The notes: generated by a model from the sequence alone, not told the origin. Counted from the stretch's first letter, positions 1 to 7,404 are shown. The stretch is DNA of 64,000 bases from Pseudomonas viridiflava (GCF_900589395.1 NZ_UUIS01000056.1:57429-121428), one strand, 5' to 3'. Numbers and translations are program-made.

Positions 1-212
1 CAGTCCTGACCCATGAATTGCATGTGCCCGGTGCTGGGCGTTACCAGCCCGCCGATGATCTTCGACAAGGTGCTCTTGCCCGCACCGTTTTCACCGGTCA
101 GGGCCAGCACCTCGCCTCGCAGCAAGGTCAGGTCGATATCGGCAATCACCGGCTGGGCGTAAGTCTTGCCGATGCCGTGCACCGACAGCACCACCTCTGG
201 GGGCGTCGTCAT
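1..212 (-). CDS. rbsA: Ribose ABC transporter ATP-binding protein RbsA, N-terminal part (cut by window edge)
   Basis: This is the first 70 or so residues of a sugar ABC transporter ATPase; the rest lies beyond the left edge. The Walker A motif GENGAGKST is visible at about residues 41-49, after a typical first strand (VVLSVHGIGKTY). In the family, RbsA carries two ATPase domains and energises ribose import through RbsC. The ATG is preceded by GGGAG at a normal distance and lies 15 bases after the stop of rbsB, so the two form one operon (rbsB then rbsA). The specificity is inferred from the RbsB neighbour. Confidence 0.85.
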   Translation of the reverse strand, partial: MTTPPEVVLSVHGIGKTYAQPVIADIDLTLLRGEVLALTGENGAGKSTLSKIIGGLVTPSTGHMQFMGQD

Positions 213-227
213 AGATAACTCCCGCCG

Positions 228-1187
228 TTACTGTGGCTGAGTGACCAGTTCGACCGGCGTCTGGATCACACCATCGACGCTGCCCAGTGCCTCACCCTTG
301 ATCGACTTGAGCGCTGCCTCGATGCCGAACACCGCCTGGCGGGCAGCAAACTGGTCGGCCGTGGCCAGGATACGGCCATCCTTGAGCATGGGCTTGATCG
401 CATTGATGTTGTCATAGCCGACGATCATGACCTTGCCGGTCTTGCCCGCGGCGCGCACGGCCGACACGGCACCCAGCGCCATGCTGTCGTTACCGGCCAG
501 CAGCGCCTTGAGATTGGGGTATTCATTGAGCATCGCCGAGGCGACCGCGTTGCCCTTGTCGATTTCCCAGTTACCCGACTGCACGGAGACGACCTTGATC
601 TGCGCCGCCTGCATCGCGTCCTGGAAGCCTGCACTGCGCTGCTGGGCGTTGGTGGTGGTCGGCACGCCTTCGATGATGCCGACTTCATCACCCGCCGCCA
701 GTTTCCCGGCCAGGTACTCACCGACCAGTTGCGCACCCTTGCGGTTATCAGGACCTACGAAAGGCACCTCGATGTTCTTGCTCTTGAGCACACCGGCATC
801 GAGCTGGTTATCGATGTTGATCACCTTGATTCCGGCGTCCATGGCTTTCTTGAGCACCGGCACCAGGGCCTTGGAGTCGGCCGGCGCGATGACCAGCGCA
901 TCGACCCTCGACACAATCATCTGCTCGACGATACGAATCTGGCTGGCCGTGTCGGACTCGTCCTTGATGCCGTTGGAGATCAGGTCAAACTGGCTGGCAT
1001 GTTCTTTCTGGTAGGCCTTGGCACCGTCTTCCATGGTCAGGAAGAATTCGTTGGCCAATGATTTCATGACCAGTGCAACCTTGGGTTTGTCAGCCGCCTG
1101 AGCCTGGAAGGATAACAGCGGGGTCAGCGTGGTGGTCGCAGCGAGCAAGGCAACAGCGAGCAAGCGTCCAGCGAAGGGCAGCTTCAT
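228..1187 (-). CDS. rbsB: Ribose-type sugar ABC transporter periplasmic binding protein RbsB
   Basis: A 319-residue periplasmic sugar-binding protein of the type 1 fold (Peripla_BP_4 family). It begins with an N-terminal signal peptide (MKLPFAGRLL, hydrophobic core, AQA cleavage region near residue 31). The mature start KPKVALVMKSLANEFF and the segments VDALVIAPADS and LLAGNDSMALGA are typical of Pseudomonas RbsB. It captures the sugar and delivers it to the RbsAC permease; the adjacent downstream rbsA supports this. A perfect LacI-type palindrome lies about 60 bases upstream, so repression by an RbsR-like regulator encoded elsewhere is likely. Ribose is the best guess; a related pentose cannot be excluded. 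Confidence 0.88.
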   Translation of the reverse strand: MKLPFAGRLLAVALLAATTTLTPLLSFQAQAADKPKVALVMKSLANEFFLTMEDGAKAYQKEHASQFDLISNGIKDESDTASQIRIVEQMIVSRVDALVIAPADSKALVPVLKKAMDAGIKVINIDNQLDAGVLKSKNIEVPFVGPDNRKGAQLVGEYLAGKLAAGDEVGIIEGVPTTTNAQQRSAGFQDAMQAAQIKVVSVQSGNWEIDKGNAVASAMLNEYPNLKALLAGNDSMALGAVSAVRAAGKTGKVMIVGYDNINAIKPMLKDGRILATADQFAARQAVFGIEAALKSIKGEALGSVDGVIQTPVELVTQPQ

Positions 1188-1249
1188 GGGTGTCTCCGAT
1201 TCTTGTGATTATTGTTGGGTCGCGCGCCTGGTCGATCTCAAAATCGATA

Positions 1250-1263
1250 CGCAAACGTTTGCG
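1250..1263. promoter_or_regulatory. LacI/RbsR-family operator upstream of rbsB
   Basis: CGCAAACGTTTGCG is a perfect 14-base palindrome with the central CG step typical of LacI/PurR/RbsR-family operators. It sits about 60 bases before the rbsB start codon, where binding would block the promoter. That it serves the rbs operon is inferred from position; the repressor gene is not in the window. Confidence 0.7.
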
Positions 1264-1304
1264 AGACCCTCACTATCGAAGTCAATCCTGGTTTTGTCAA
1301 CTTT

Positions 1305-1703
1305 TCAGACTTGAGCGCTGAGCATCGCAGCGGGTTTGTTCAGGGTTGTGATCAGCAAGCCGGACACCAACTGGATGTCACTGTTGGTCAGCATGACCTG
1401 ACGCTGCAGGCTCAGAATACGCGGCAGACGCACGACATCGGGCTGCACCGACTTGAGGGCTTCGCGCAATTGCTGTCGCAACTGGCGCAAGCGTTCATGC
1501 AGATCGGCCAGACGATCAACCAATGTGTCGACCACCGGCCCCATGCCCGAGCCATTCTGTTTTGCCGGCTTGACCGCCACACCGAGCCCGGTACGCGTGC
1601 CTGTTTGAGTGTTCTGCACCTCGACCGACGAACCATCAGCGGCCAGGCCGGTGGGATGGGTGACAGTCAAAAAGGGTGCTGGCAGTCCGATAGACAGCGA
1701 CAT
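1305..1703 (-). CDS. Hypothetical protein, 132 aa
   Basis: I do not recognise this protein. The start was chosen at the ATG following AGAGGAACGATC, a good ribosome-binding site, rather than an upstream in-frame codon without one; it then begins MSLSIGLPAPFL. There is no signal peptide or membrane segment. The N-terminal third is Gly/Thr-rich and resembles a flexible or beta region; the middle (about residues 60-95) is rich in Leu, Arg and Gln in a heptad-like pattern (DRLADLHERLRQL), suggesting a coiled coil. It lies between rbsB and a lipoprotein gene on the same strand, 87 bases after the lipoprotein stop. No function is proposed. Confidence 0.55.
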   Translation of the reverse strand: MSLSIGLPAPFLTVTHPTGLAADGSSVEVQNTQTGTRTGLGVAVKPAKQNGSGMGPVVDTLVDRLADLHERLRQLRQQLREALKSVQPDVVRLPRILSLQRQVMLTNSDIQLVSGLLITTLNKPAAMLSAQV

Positions 1704-1790
1704 GATCGTTCCTCTGATGAATTCCAGTCCTGTCAGGGGATCGGCCGCCAGCAGCGTTTCTTCACTACCGTTGAGCGACAACGCCTGTGC

Positions 1791-2015
1791 TCAGTCACCC
1801 GGCTTGACGGTTGCCACCTCGTCGGCACGCACCCGTACACGCTTGCCGGCGATGTCGGTGAACTCATAAAAGCCGTCCGCCGTGCGGGTACGCGGTGCAT
1901 CCTCGGTGAGGTATTGCGTCCCATCCTGCAAGGTCACCACGGTAGGTGATGAGCAACCTGTCAGGCTTGCGCCCACCAGTGCCAGTAACGCCAGAACCCG
2001 TATCGATGTATTCAT
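1791..2015 (-). CDS. Small YgdI/YgdR-family (DUF903) lipoprotein
   Basis: A 74-residue lipoprotein. The lipobox LTGC ends at Cys21, giving a mature protein of about 54 residues that starts CSSPTVVTLQDG. The remainder (GTQYLTEDAPR, GFYEFTDIAGKRVRV, ending EVATVKPGD) matches the small SH3-like DUF903 fold of YgdI/YgdR, whose role is unknown; membrane anchoring on the periplasmic side is expected. A second copy of the family lies at 18118-18342 with the same core order (CSSPTV, GFYEF, final VKxxx), so the genome carries at least two paralogues. Confidence 0.82.
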   Translation of the reverse strand: MNTSIRVLALLALVGASLTGCSSPTVVTLQDGTQYLTEDAPRTRTADGFYEFTDIAGKRVRVRADEVATVKPGD

Positions 2016-2174
2016 AAGCCTTCACCCCAAGCCCCGACACCACGTCGGGATAGGGCACAGATTAACCTGTGCCGCAGAATTTGCCGACCGGTGACAACAA
2101 AGCCCAGAGGTTGTGCAACATCTTGCCAAGTCGTTGATTCAAGACGGGGTTGCGAAACCTTCAGCGCTGAAATA

Positions 2175-2190
2175 CTGTACGCCCATACAG
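2175..2190. promoter_or_regulatory. LexA (SOS) box upstream of the DUF1654-endA pair
   Basis: CTGTACGCCCATACAG fits the CTGT-N8-ACAG LexA consensus exactly in both half-sites, preceded by TA and followed by AT. It ends 19 bases before the start codon of the downstream gene, a normal position for a repressor site over a promoter. DNA-damage induction of the two-gene operon is inferred. Confidence 0.75.
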
Positions 2191-2209
2191 ATAACCAGGA
2201 AGTTCTCCC

Positions 2210-2461
2210 GTGACCAAGAAAAGTGCAGCGGCCCCCTCGCCCCCCAGCTCCTACGAACGCCTGGGCCTTCGCATCCAGAAGATCATCAACGCGCCTGCCG
2301 CGCAAAAAGCCAGGTCCGCCCTGATCACCCGTCACCCTGATGAGCTGGAAGACGACTGGGCGCAATTGCTCGAAGAAATCGCCGAAAACGACAACGTCAC
2401 CCTCGCCTGGCGCGATGACGGGGGCGTACAGATTTTCTGGACCGTGCCCAAGGAAGACTGA
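2210..2461 (+). CDS. DUF1654-family protein, probably SOS-induced
   Basis: An 83-residue soluble acidic/basic protein of the pseudomonad-restricted DUF1654 family, judged from the core SYERLGLRIQKIINAPAAQK followed by the acidic stretch DELEDDWAQLLEEIAEND and a terminal VQIFWTVPKED. The function of the family is not established. A consensus LexA box lies directly upstream, and endA follows 4 bases after its stop codon, so the two genes are almost certainly co-transcribed. The pairing suggests a role linked to damaged or foreign DNA, such as modulating the nuclease, but that is inference only. Confidence 0.75.
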   Translation: MTKKSAAAPSPPSSYERLGLRIQKIINAPAAQKARSALITRHPDELEDDWAQLLEEIAENDNVTLAWRDDGGVQIFWTVPKED

Positions 2462-2465
2462 GGCA

Positions 2466-3182
2466 ATGACTGTTCGATTGGGCGCCATGCTGGGCGCCAC
2501 CCTGCTGGCCGGTTTGTCCCTGGCCAGCCTTGCCCTGGATGCGCACGCACAGGCACCGCGCACATTCAGCGAAGCCAAGACGATTGCCTGGAAGCTCTAT
2601 GCACCGCAATCCACCGAGTTCTACTGCGGCTGCAAATACACCGGCAACCGTATCGACCTGGCCAGTTGCGGGTACGTGCCGCGCAAGAATGCCAAGCGGG
2701 CACAACGCATCGAGTGGGAGCATATTGTTTCGGCCTGGCAGATCGGCCATCAACGCCAGTGCTGGCAAAATGGCGGGCGCAAGAACTGCTCACGCAATGA
2801 CAAACCCTTCCAGCTTGCCGAGGCTGATCTGCATAACCTGGTGCCCAGCATTGGTGAAGTGAATGCCGATCGCAGCAACTTCAGCTTTGGCTGGGTGGCC
2901 GAGCAGAAAAACCAGTACGGCGCTTGCCAGACACGGGTGGATTTCAAGGCCAGAAAGGTCATGCCCCGCGCTTCGATTCGCGGCATGGTTGCCCGTACTC
3001 ATCTCTACATGAGCAAGTACTACAACCTGCGCCTGTCACGACAGGACCAGCAGCTTTATCAGGCCTGGAACAGGACATACCCACCCCAGGCCTGGGAGCG
3101 CCAGCGCAACCAGCGTGTGGCGTGCGTGATGGGCCGTGGCAACGAGTTCGTCGGGCCGGTCAATCTCAAGGCCTGTAGCTGA
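2466..3182 (+). CDS. endA: Endonuclease I (EndA/Dns family), secreted or periplasmic
   Basis: A 238-residue non-specific DNase. The signal peptide covers roughly residues 1-30 (hydrophobic core, then DAHAQA). Cysteines expected to form disulfides occur at FYCGCKY, SCGY, QCWQNGGRKNC, GACQ, VACV and the terminal KACS. The active-site region of the Endonuclease_1 family is present: EWEHIVSAW (catalytic His) and the later DLHNLVPSIGEVNADRSN. The start used here is 4 bases after the DUF1654 stop and leaves the signal peptide at the N-terminus; an earlier in-frame ATG would overlap the upstream gene and bury the signal. Likely controlled by the LexA box upstream. Function: degradation of extracellular or periplasmic DNA. 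Confidence 0.88.
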   Translation: MTVRLGAMLGATLLAGLSLASLALDAHAQAPRTFSEAKTIAWKLYAPQSTEFYCGCKYTGNRIDLASCGYVPRKNAKRAQRIEWEHIVSAWQIGHQRQCWQNGGRKNCSRNDKPFQLAEADLHNLVPSIGEVNADRSNFSFGWVAEQKNQYGACQTRVDFKARKVMPRASIRGMVARTHLYMSKYYNLRLSRQDQQLYQAWNRTYPPQAWERQRNQRVACVMGRGNEFVGPVNLKACS

Positions 3183-3189
3183 AAACAGC

Positions 3190-3210
3190 AGCCCGGCCCA
3201 CGGCCGGGCT
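3190..3210 (-). terminator. Hairpin terminator between convergent endA and map
   Basis: A 9-base GC-rich perfect stem (AGCCCGGCC / GGCCGGGCT) with a 3-base loop lies between the converging stops. On the minus strand it is followed by GCTGTTTTC, so it looks best as a terminator of map; it may act in both directions. Confidence 0.65.
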
Positions 3211-3222
3211 GGCGACCAGGCT

Positions 3223-4014
3223 TCAGATGGCAGGGTAATCGCCAGTGCCGTCCGGCCAGGGCGTCAGCAATTCGAAGCCTGTTTCAGTCACTGCAACCAT
3301 GTGCTCCCACTGCGCCGACAGTGACAGGTCGCGGGTCATCACGGTCCAGCCATCATCCAGCGTGCGGGTGCCCGCCTTGCCGGCGTTGATCATCGGCTCG
3401 ATGGTGAAGACCATGCCTGGTTTGAGCTTGAGCCCCTTGCCTGGCATACCGTAGTGCAGTACCTGAGGCTCATCGTGGTAAACCTGGCCGATACCGTGCC
3501 CGCAATATTCGCGGACCACGCTGAAGCCTTCACGGTGCGCAACGTTCTGGATGGCATGGCCAATATCGCCCAGTGTCGCGCCGGCACGCACGGCATGGAT
3601 GCCGGCACGCGTGGCTTCATAAGTGGTGTCGACGAGTCGCCGGGCCAGCGGGCTGACCTCTCCTACCAGATACATACGGCTGGTGTCGCCATACCAGCCA
3701 TCCTTGATGATTGCCACATCGATATTGACGATATCGCCTTCCTTGAGCACATCGCCAGCCGAAGGAATGCCGTGACATACCACGGCATTGGGTGAAATGC
3801 AGGTGGTCTTGGTGAAGCCGTGATAACCAACGTTGGCCGGGATCACGTTCAGTTCTTCAACGATATAACGATTGCAGATGTCGTCGAGCGCCTCAGTGCT
3901 CACGCCCGCCCTGACGTGAGGCTTGATCATGGCCAGCACCTCGGCAGCCAGTCTCCCTGCCACCCGCAGCGCCACAAGATCCTGTTCGCTCTTGAGCGGA
4001 ACACCGCGGCTCAT
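3223..4014 (-). CDS. map: Type I methionine aminopeptidase
   Basis: A 263-residue cytosolic enzyme that removes the initiator methionine from nascent proteins. The pita-bread metallopeptidase signature is complete: VNIDVAIIKDGWYGDTSRM carries the two metal-binding aspartates, YCGHGIGQVYHDEP the histidine, GMVFTIEPM the first glutamate and QWEHMVAVTE the second. Length is standard. The start codon overlaps the stop of the upstream ParD-like gene in ATGA form, so they are translationally coupled. Pseudomonads usually carry more than one map gene; this copy paired with a ParD-like protein may be the secondary one rather than the housekeeping copy. Confidence 0.92.
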   Translation of the reverse strand: MSRGVPLKSEQDLVALRVAGRLAAEVLAMIKPHVRAGVSTEALDDICNRYIVEELNVIPANVGYHGFTKTTCISPNAVVCHGIPSAGDVLKEGDIVNIDVAIIKDGWYGDTSRMYLVGEVSPLARRLVDTTYEATRAGIHAVRAGATLGDIGHAIQNVAHREGFSVVREYCGHGIGQVYHDEPQVLHYGMPGKGLKLKPGMVFTIEPMINAGKAGTRTLDDGWTVMTRDLSLSAQWEHMVAVTETGFELLTPWPDGTGDYPAI

Positions 4015-4253
4015 GAGGCTACCTTCTGGTCAGCGACCGAATCCAGCAGTTGCACGCGCAGCACACTGCCCTGATTGTTCTCAGCCTTGAGCAGCAGCTG
4101 GCAGATGTCGCTGTAGGCCAGCATCGGATTGAGTTCGGCCAACATGCCAACCCGCATCCAGTGCTCGGCCTGAGCATTGATTGAACGACTCAATGCCGCA
4201 CTGGCGGTGCGTACATTGGCATGCATATGTTCGGAAATTTTAACCAGTCCCAT
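4011..4253 (-). CDS. ParD-like antitoxin-family protein coupled to map
   Basis: An 80-residue protein starting MGLVKISEHMHANVR, with the ribbon-helix-helix-like N-terminus and alpha-helical body (SINAQAEHWMRVGMLAE) seen in the ParD_like family. The start is chosen at the ATG behind GAGGGG; a longer in-frame start lacks a ribosome-binding site. No ParE-type toxin is encoded beside it. Instead its stop overlaps the start of methionine aminopeptidase, an arrangement I recall from other pseudomonads. It may be a DNA-binding autoregulator of this operon or a partner of Map; whether it acts as an antitoxin is unknown. Confidence 0.7.
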   Translation of the reverse strand: MGLVKISEHMHANVRTASAALSRSINAQAEHWMRVGMLAELNPMLAYSDICQLLLKAENNQGSVLRVQLLDSVADQKVAS

Positions 4254-4321
4254 GTTTGACCCCTCACTGAAGATACGGATCATATATGTTTCGTATATTC
4301 GCGAACAAGCATGGATTTGTT
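4254..4321 (-). promoter_or_regulatory. AT-rich promoter/operator region before the ParD-like gene
   Basis: The short gap between the XRE gene stop and the ParD-like start holds an AT-rich near-repeat of ATATAC and CATATAT around 4281-4300 (minus strand GAATATACGAAACATATATG). This contrasts with the GC-rich surroundings and is a plausible binding site for the XRE or ParD-like protein. Position is the only support. Confidence 0.35.
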
Positions 4322-4654
4322 TTACCGGCTCTGCATGCCCTCCGACAGGGTGATGGCCAGCACGCTGATCGCGTGCTTTTGCGCCGGTGGCAGTGTACGG
4401 AAACGAGTGATCACTTCACGCTCGGCACCCGACAGCACATCCAGCTCCAACGGGGTACGTCGGCCTGAAATCAGGTAGAGCACATCGATTCCATGTTGTG
4501 ACAAGGCCACCAGATAGGCCGAACGCGGAACACGCACTCCGCTTTCGTACATGGCTTGGGCGTTGGCTTCCACACCACCCAGCATTGCAAATTTCTGTTG
4601 CGTAAGGCCCAGCGCCCGACGCTCCTGTCTCAAGCGAGCAGCAAAAGAATCCAT
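4322..4654 (-). CDS. XRE-family helix-turn-helix transcriptional regulator
   Basis: A 110-residue regulator with an N-terminal HTH_3/Cro-type domain: SFAARLRQERRALGLTQQKF, then AMLGGVEANAQAMYESGVRVPRSAYLVAL over residues 2-65. The C-terminal part (LSGAEREVITRFRTLPPAQKHAISVLAITL) resembles the short tails of phage-type and toxin-antitoxin repressors. The start at MDSFAAR follows AGGGGACACTTGC. It lies 85 bases downstream of a LexA-boxed small gene and 68 bases upstream of the ParD-like/map pair on the same strand, so it may regulate that pair. Target and inducer are unknown. Confidence 0.8.
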   Translation of the reverse strand: MDSFAARLRQERRALGLTQQKFAMLGGVEANAQAMYESGVRVPRSAYLVALSQHGIDVLYLISGRRTPLELDVLSGAEREVITRFRTLPPAQKHAISVLAITLSEGMQSR

Positions 4655-4739
4655 GCAAGTGTCCCCTGAATCGGGCAATACTCACACGATAACGTCTGCC
4701 AACACGGATTTGAAAGGGCCTGCAGACGCGCTTGCAGAC

Positions 4740-4937
4740 CTATTCCAGAGCCAGCATCAAGCGTGGTTCATTGACGATACGGCGGCCGCGCTCCAGAGAT
4801 GGAGCAGGCAACTGGCATGCGTTGAACCGACGCAGAGCAGCGGCCAGGGCCAGGAAATCTTCGCGTTGCATTTCTTCGAAAATACCCGCACGGCGCGGGG
4901 TGATCGGGATGTTTTTTTGCACAGAATCAAGAGACAT
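4740..4937 (-). CDS. Small hypothetical protein under a LexA box (65 aa)
   Basis: A 65-residue soluble protein starting MSLDSVQKNIPITPRR. I do not recognise it. The start follows GGAAGGAG at 7 bases, a strong ribosome-binding site, and a near-perfect LexA palindrome sits 21 bases upstream of it, so the gene is very probably expressed in the SOS response. The sequence has a mixed basic N-terminus, an amphipathic middle (GIFEEMQREDFLALAAALRR) and an RR-rich tail. There is no signal or membrane segment. The small size and SOS control are reminiscent of SOS-induced inhibitors or toxins, but nothing in the sequence assigns a mechanism. Confidence 0.7.
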   Translation of the reverse strand: MSLDSVQKNIPITPRRAGIFEEMQREDFLALAAALRRFNACQLPAPSLERGRRIVNEPRLMLALE

Positions 4938-4957
4938 GGTCACAACTCCTTCCAATA

Positions 4958-4973
4958 CTGTATGCACATACAG
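4958..4973. promoter_or_regulatory. LexA (SOS) box, extended palindrome
   Basis: CTGTATGCACATACAG matches CTGT-N8-ACAG. The symmetry extends outward to AATACTGTATG...CATACAGTATT, 11 of 12 positions per arm, stronger than the box at 2175. It lies immediately upstream of the Shine-Dalgarno of the 65-aa gene, so it would overlap the promoter. Confidence 0.85.
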
Positions 4974-5081
4974 TATTAGGATCGTGACGCCTGTGCAAGA
5001 GCAAAGGCGACGAACGGCCGCTTCTCGACAGACCTGTTACAGGTCCGCAGGCGCCGCCTACCGCCGTACGGACGCGCACGG

Positions 5082-6107
5082 TCAGCGCGGATGCGCCAAC
5101 TCACCCAGTTGTGCCCATTCGGCCGCCGGGATCTCGATACCCTCACTCAGCGAGCGAGCCCGCTCGGTGTAACGGCGATCACCCGGCATGCGTGCCTGGC
5201 CCACACCGTGCAGTTGCTGCACCAGGATTTCGCTGCGCTCGGCGAACGCCTGGCCGCCGCCCCGGTCAGGGTCGATCACGATCAGCAACTGCCCGGTCCA
5301 GGGTGTCTTCGCCCCTGGATGCTGCGACCAGTCGAACTCGAAGGAAAAGTGCCCACCGGTGATCCCTGCCGCCAGCAACTCGACCATCATCGCCAGTGCC
5401 GAGCCCTTGTGCCCCCCGAACGGCAACAATGCACCGCCATCGAGAATCGCCTGGGGATCGGTGGTGGGCAGCCCGGCTGCATCCACGCCCATGCCATCAG
5501 GCAGGCAATGCCCTTCGCGCGCGGCAATTTGTACATCGCCATGGGCAATGGCGCTGGTCGCCATGTCGAACACCAGTGGGTTGCCTGTGGCACGCGGCGC
5601 GGCAAAGGCAATCGGATTGGTGCCGAACAGAGGTTTGCGAGCCCCATGCGGCACCACGCACGTCATGCTGTTGACCAGGCTCAGCGCCACCAGCCCTTGC
5701 TCGGCAAACGGCTCGACATCCAGCCACAGTGCCGCGAAGTGATGCGAATTACGGATGGCCAGGATGGCAATACCCGCCTGGCGGACCTTTTCGAGCAACA
5801 AGGGCCTGGCCGCTTCCAGGGCGGGCTGGGCAAAACCATTGGCGGCATCGACCCGCACGAAGGCGGCCCCTACATCCTCCACCACAGGCAGCGCCTTGCC
5901 ATCGACCCAGCCGCTGGCGAGGGTCGAAAGATAACCTGGAATCCGGAAAGTACCGTGGCTATGGGCGCCGTCACGCTGGGCACTGGCACAGTTTTGCGCC
6001 AGCACCCGGGCCACTTCGGGGGCGGTGCCGTGGGCCACGAAAATCAGGTACAACCGCTCGATGAGGTCGGCAAAGGCAATTCGCAGGGTCGGTGCGGATG
6101 CAGGCAT
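5082..6107 (-). CDS. dpkA: Delta1-piperideine-2-carboxylate / delta1-pyrroline-2-carboxylate reductase (Ldh_2 family)
   Basis: A 341-residue NAD(P)H-dependent oxidoreductase of the malate/L-lactate (Ldh_2) superfamily. Family features include RDGAHSHGTFRIPGY near residues 40-55, the IRNSHHFAALW segment with the catalytic His pair, and FGTNPIAFAAPR with FDMATSAIAHGD in the nucleotide-binding part. Length and sequence best fit pseudomonad DpkA, which reduces cyclic imino acids to L-pipecolate or L-proline in D-lysine and D-proline catabolism. The start at MPASAPTLR fits the family; an upstream in-frame extension carries low-complexity basic residues. It is transcribed divergently from fecR. No lysine catabolic partner is adjacent, so the substrate is inferred from family only. 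Confidence 0.72.
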   Translation of the reverse strand: MPASAPTLRIAFADLIERLYLIFVAHGTAPEVARVLAQNCASAQRDGAHSHGTFRIPGYLSTLASGWVDGKALPVVEDVGAAFVRVDAANGFAQPALEAARPLLLEKVRQAGIAILAIRNSHHFAALWLDVEPFAEQGLVALSLVNSMTCVVPHGARKPLFGTNPIAFAAPRATGNPLVFDMATSAIAHGDVQIAAREGHCLPDGMGVDAAGLPTTDPQAILDGGALLPFGGHKGSALAMMVELLAAGITGGHFSFEFDWSQHPGAKTPWTGQLLIVIDPDRGGGQAFAERSEILVQQLHGVGQARMPGDRRYTERARSLSEGIEIPAAEWAQLGELAHPR

Positions 6108-6300
6108 ACGGGGCTCCAGGTGGGAAAAAGCCGGAAACAGACAATTGTTGACGCCAATAAACCTGCATTTTCCAGGTATTGGATGAGAGCGTCTGGCATT
6201 TACATAAAAATGCAACCTAATGTGATCGCTATTGGTTATCCATTGTTCTCACTCGTCAATAGCCAGAGGTAGAATCCTTTACGGCACCAGCGGAGAGCCC

Positions 6301-7308
6301 ATGAGCCAGACCACGTCCAGTCCAGTCAATGACGACACGATCACCGAGACCGCCGCGCAGTGGTTCATGCGCTTGCAGGACCAGGACTGCACAGAAGCCG
6401 AACGCGACACCTTTGCGCAATGGCTGGCCGCCGATCTGCGTCACTCACGCGAGTATGAAGCCATGCGTGCCACTTGGCAGGCCTGCGACGGCCTGACGCC
6501 CGCACTCAGTGCAGCCGCCACACCCGCGACCACTCGCCCCACCGGCTCACGTAGGCCCAGACGCATCCTTGCCCTGGCCGCACTCACCGGCGTGCTGACT
6601 CTGGCGCTGGGCATTGCCTGGAACATGGGCTGGGTGCCTTCGGAGTACGCCACCTACTCAGCCGAAGGCGCGAGCCGGCTCGTTACCCTGCCTGACGGCA
6701 GCCGGGTGGAGCTCAACACCAGCACACACCTGAGCTACGCACGCTACAAGGATCGGCGCATTGTCAGTTTCGAGCAGGGCGAGGCCTTTTTCGAGGTGGC
6801 ACACGACGCGCTCAAGCCATTCGTGGTACACGCTGGCAAAGGCAGCATCCAGGCCATCGGCACACGCTTCAACGTGTGGATGTACCAGGACCAGGTCAAT
6901 GTGATTCTGGTCGATGGCTCCGTGCTGGTGCTGGGGGACCGCGCCCAACCGGACCGCAATGTGCGCCTGACGCCCGGCATGCAGGCGTACTACCGTGGCC
7001 ACGAGGCATTGCCGCTGGCCAGTCAGGTACGCGCCGGCGATGCCAGCCTGGCCTGGCGCTATGGCAAGCTGGTGTTCAACGACCTGCCGCTGCGCCAGGC
7101 GCTGCCCATGATCAATCGCTACCTGCCCACCCCCATCATGCTCGCCGACACCGCCACCGGCGACCTGCGTCTGGGCCTGAGCTACAACATCAGCGAAATA
7201 TCAGGCCTGCTCGCCTCACTGCCCAAGGTGCTGCCGGTACGGGTCGCCTTCAACGAGCAAGGCCAGCCGGTGCTGCACAAACAGGCTGCAACGGTTCTGC
7301 GGCGCTGA
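6301..7308 (+). CDS. FecR-family anti-sigma factor, without adjacent sigma factor or receptor
   Basis: A 335-residue inner-membrane regulator. The N-terminal DUF4880-type domain (AAQWFMRLQDQDCTEAERDTFAQWL) is followed by one membrane segment near residues 81-103 (ILALAALTGVLTLALGIAW) and the periplasmic FecR domain (ASRLVTLPDGSRVELNTST, then RRIVSFEQGEAFFEVAHD), ending in a secretin/STN-like tail. Proteins of this family transmit a signal from a TonB-dependent outer-membrane receptor to a FecI-type ECF sigma factor. Neither gene is next to it here: a dehydrogenase lies upstream on the other strand and a Fur-like protein downstream. The start at MSQTTSS follows GGAGAGCCC. Confidence 0.85.
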   Translation: MSQTTSSPVNDDTITETAAQWFMRLQDQDCTEAERDTFAQWLAADLRHSREYEAMRATWQACDGLTPALSAAATPATTRPTGSRRPRRILALAALTGVLTLALGIAWNMGWVPSEYATYSAEGASRLVTLPDGSRVELNTSTHLSYARYKDRRIVSFEQGEAFFEVAHDALKPFVVHAGKGSIQAIGTRFNVWMYQDQVNVILVDGSVLVLGDRAQPDRNVRLTPGMQAYYRGHEALPLASQVRAGDASLAWRYGKLVFNDLPLRQALPMINRYLPTPIMLADTATGDLRLGLSYNISEISGLLASLPKVLPVRVAFNEQGQPVLHKQAATVLRR

Positions 7309-7404
7309 TTGCTTACACGCTGAAACAACCTGAACTTTTCTTCACAATCTCCTGAAAGCCCCGTCCCTGAGGGCTCGCAAAGGTATTTGCAGGTTTGTGC
7401 GCGA

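Noticed and set aside
2012..2578. A 188-codon minus-strand frame overlapping the DUF1654 gene
   Set aside because: It runs antisense to the DUF1654 gene and endA start, has no ribosome-binding site and no family resemblance.
4011..4654. XRE plus ParD-like genes as a classical toxin-antitoxin pair
   Set aside because: No ParE, RelE or HigB-type toxin frame is present; the partner gene is methionine aminopeptidase.
6232..6300. Extended N-terminus of FecR and a Fur box in the divergent gap
   Set aside because: The extension lacks a ribosome-binding site, and no sequence close to the Fur consensus could be found.
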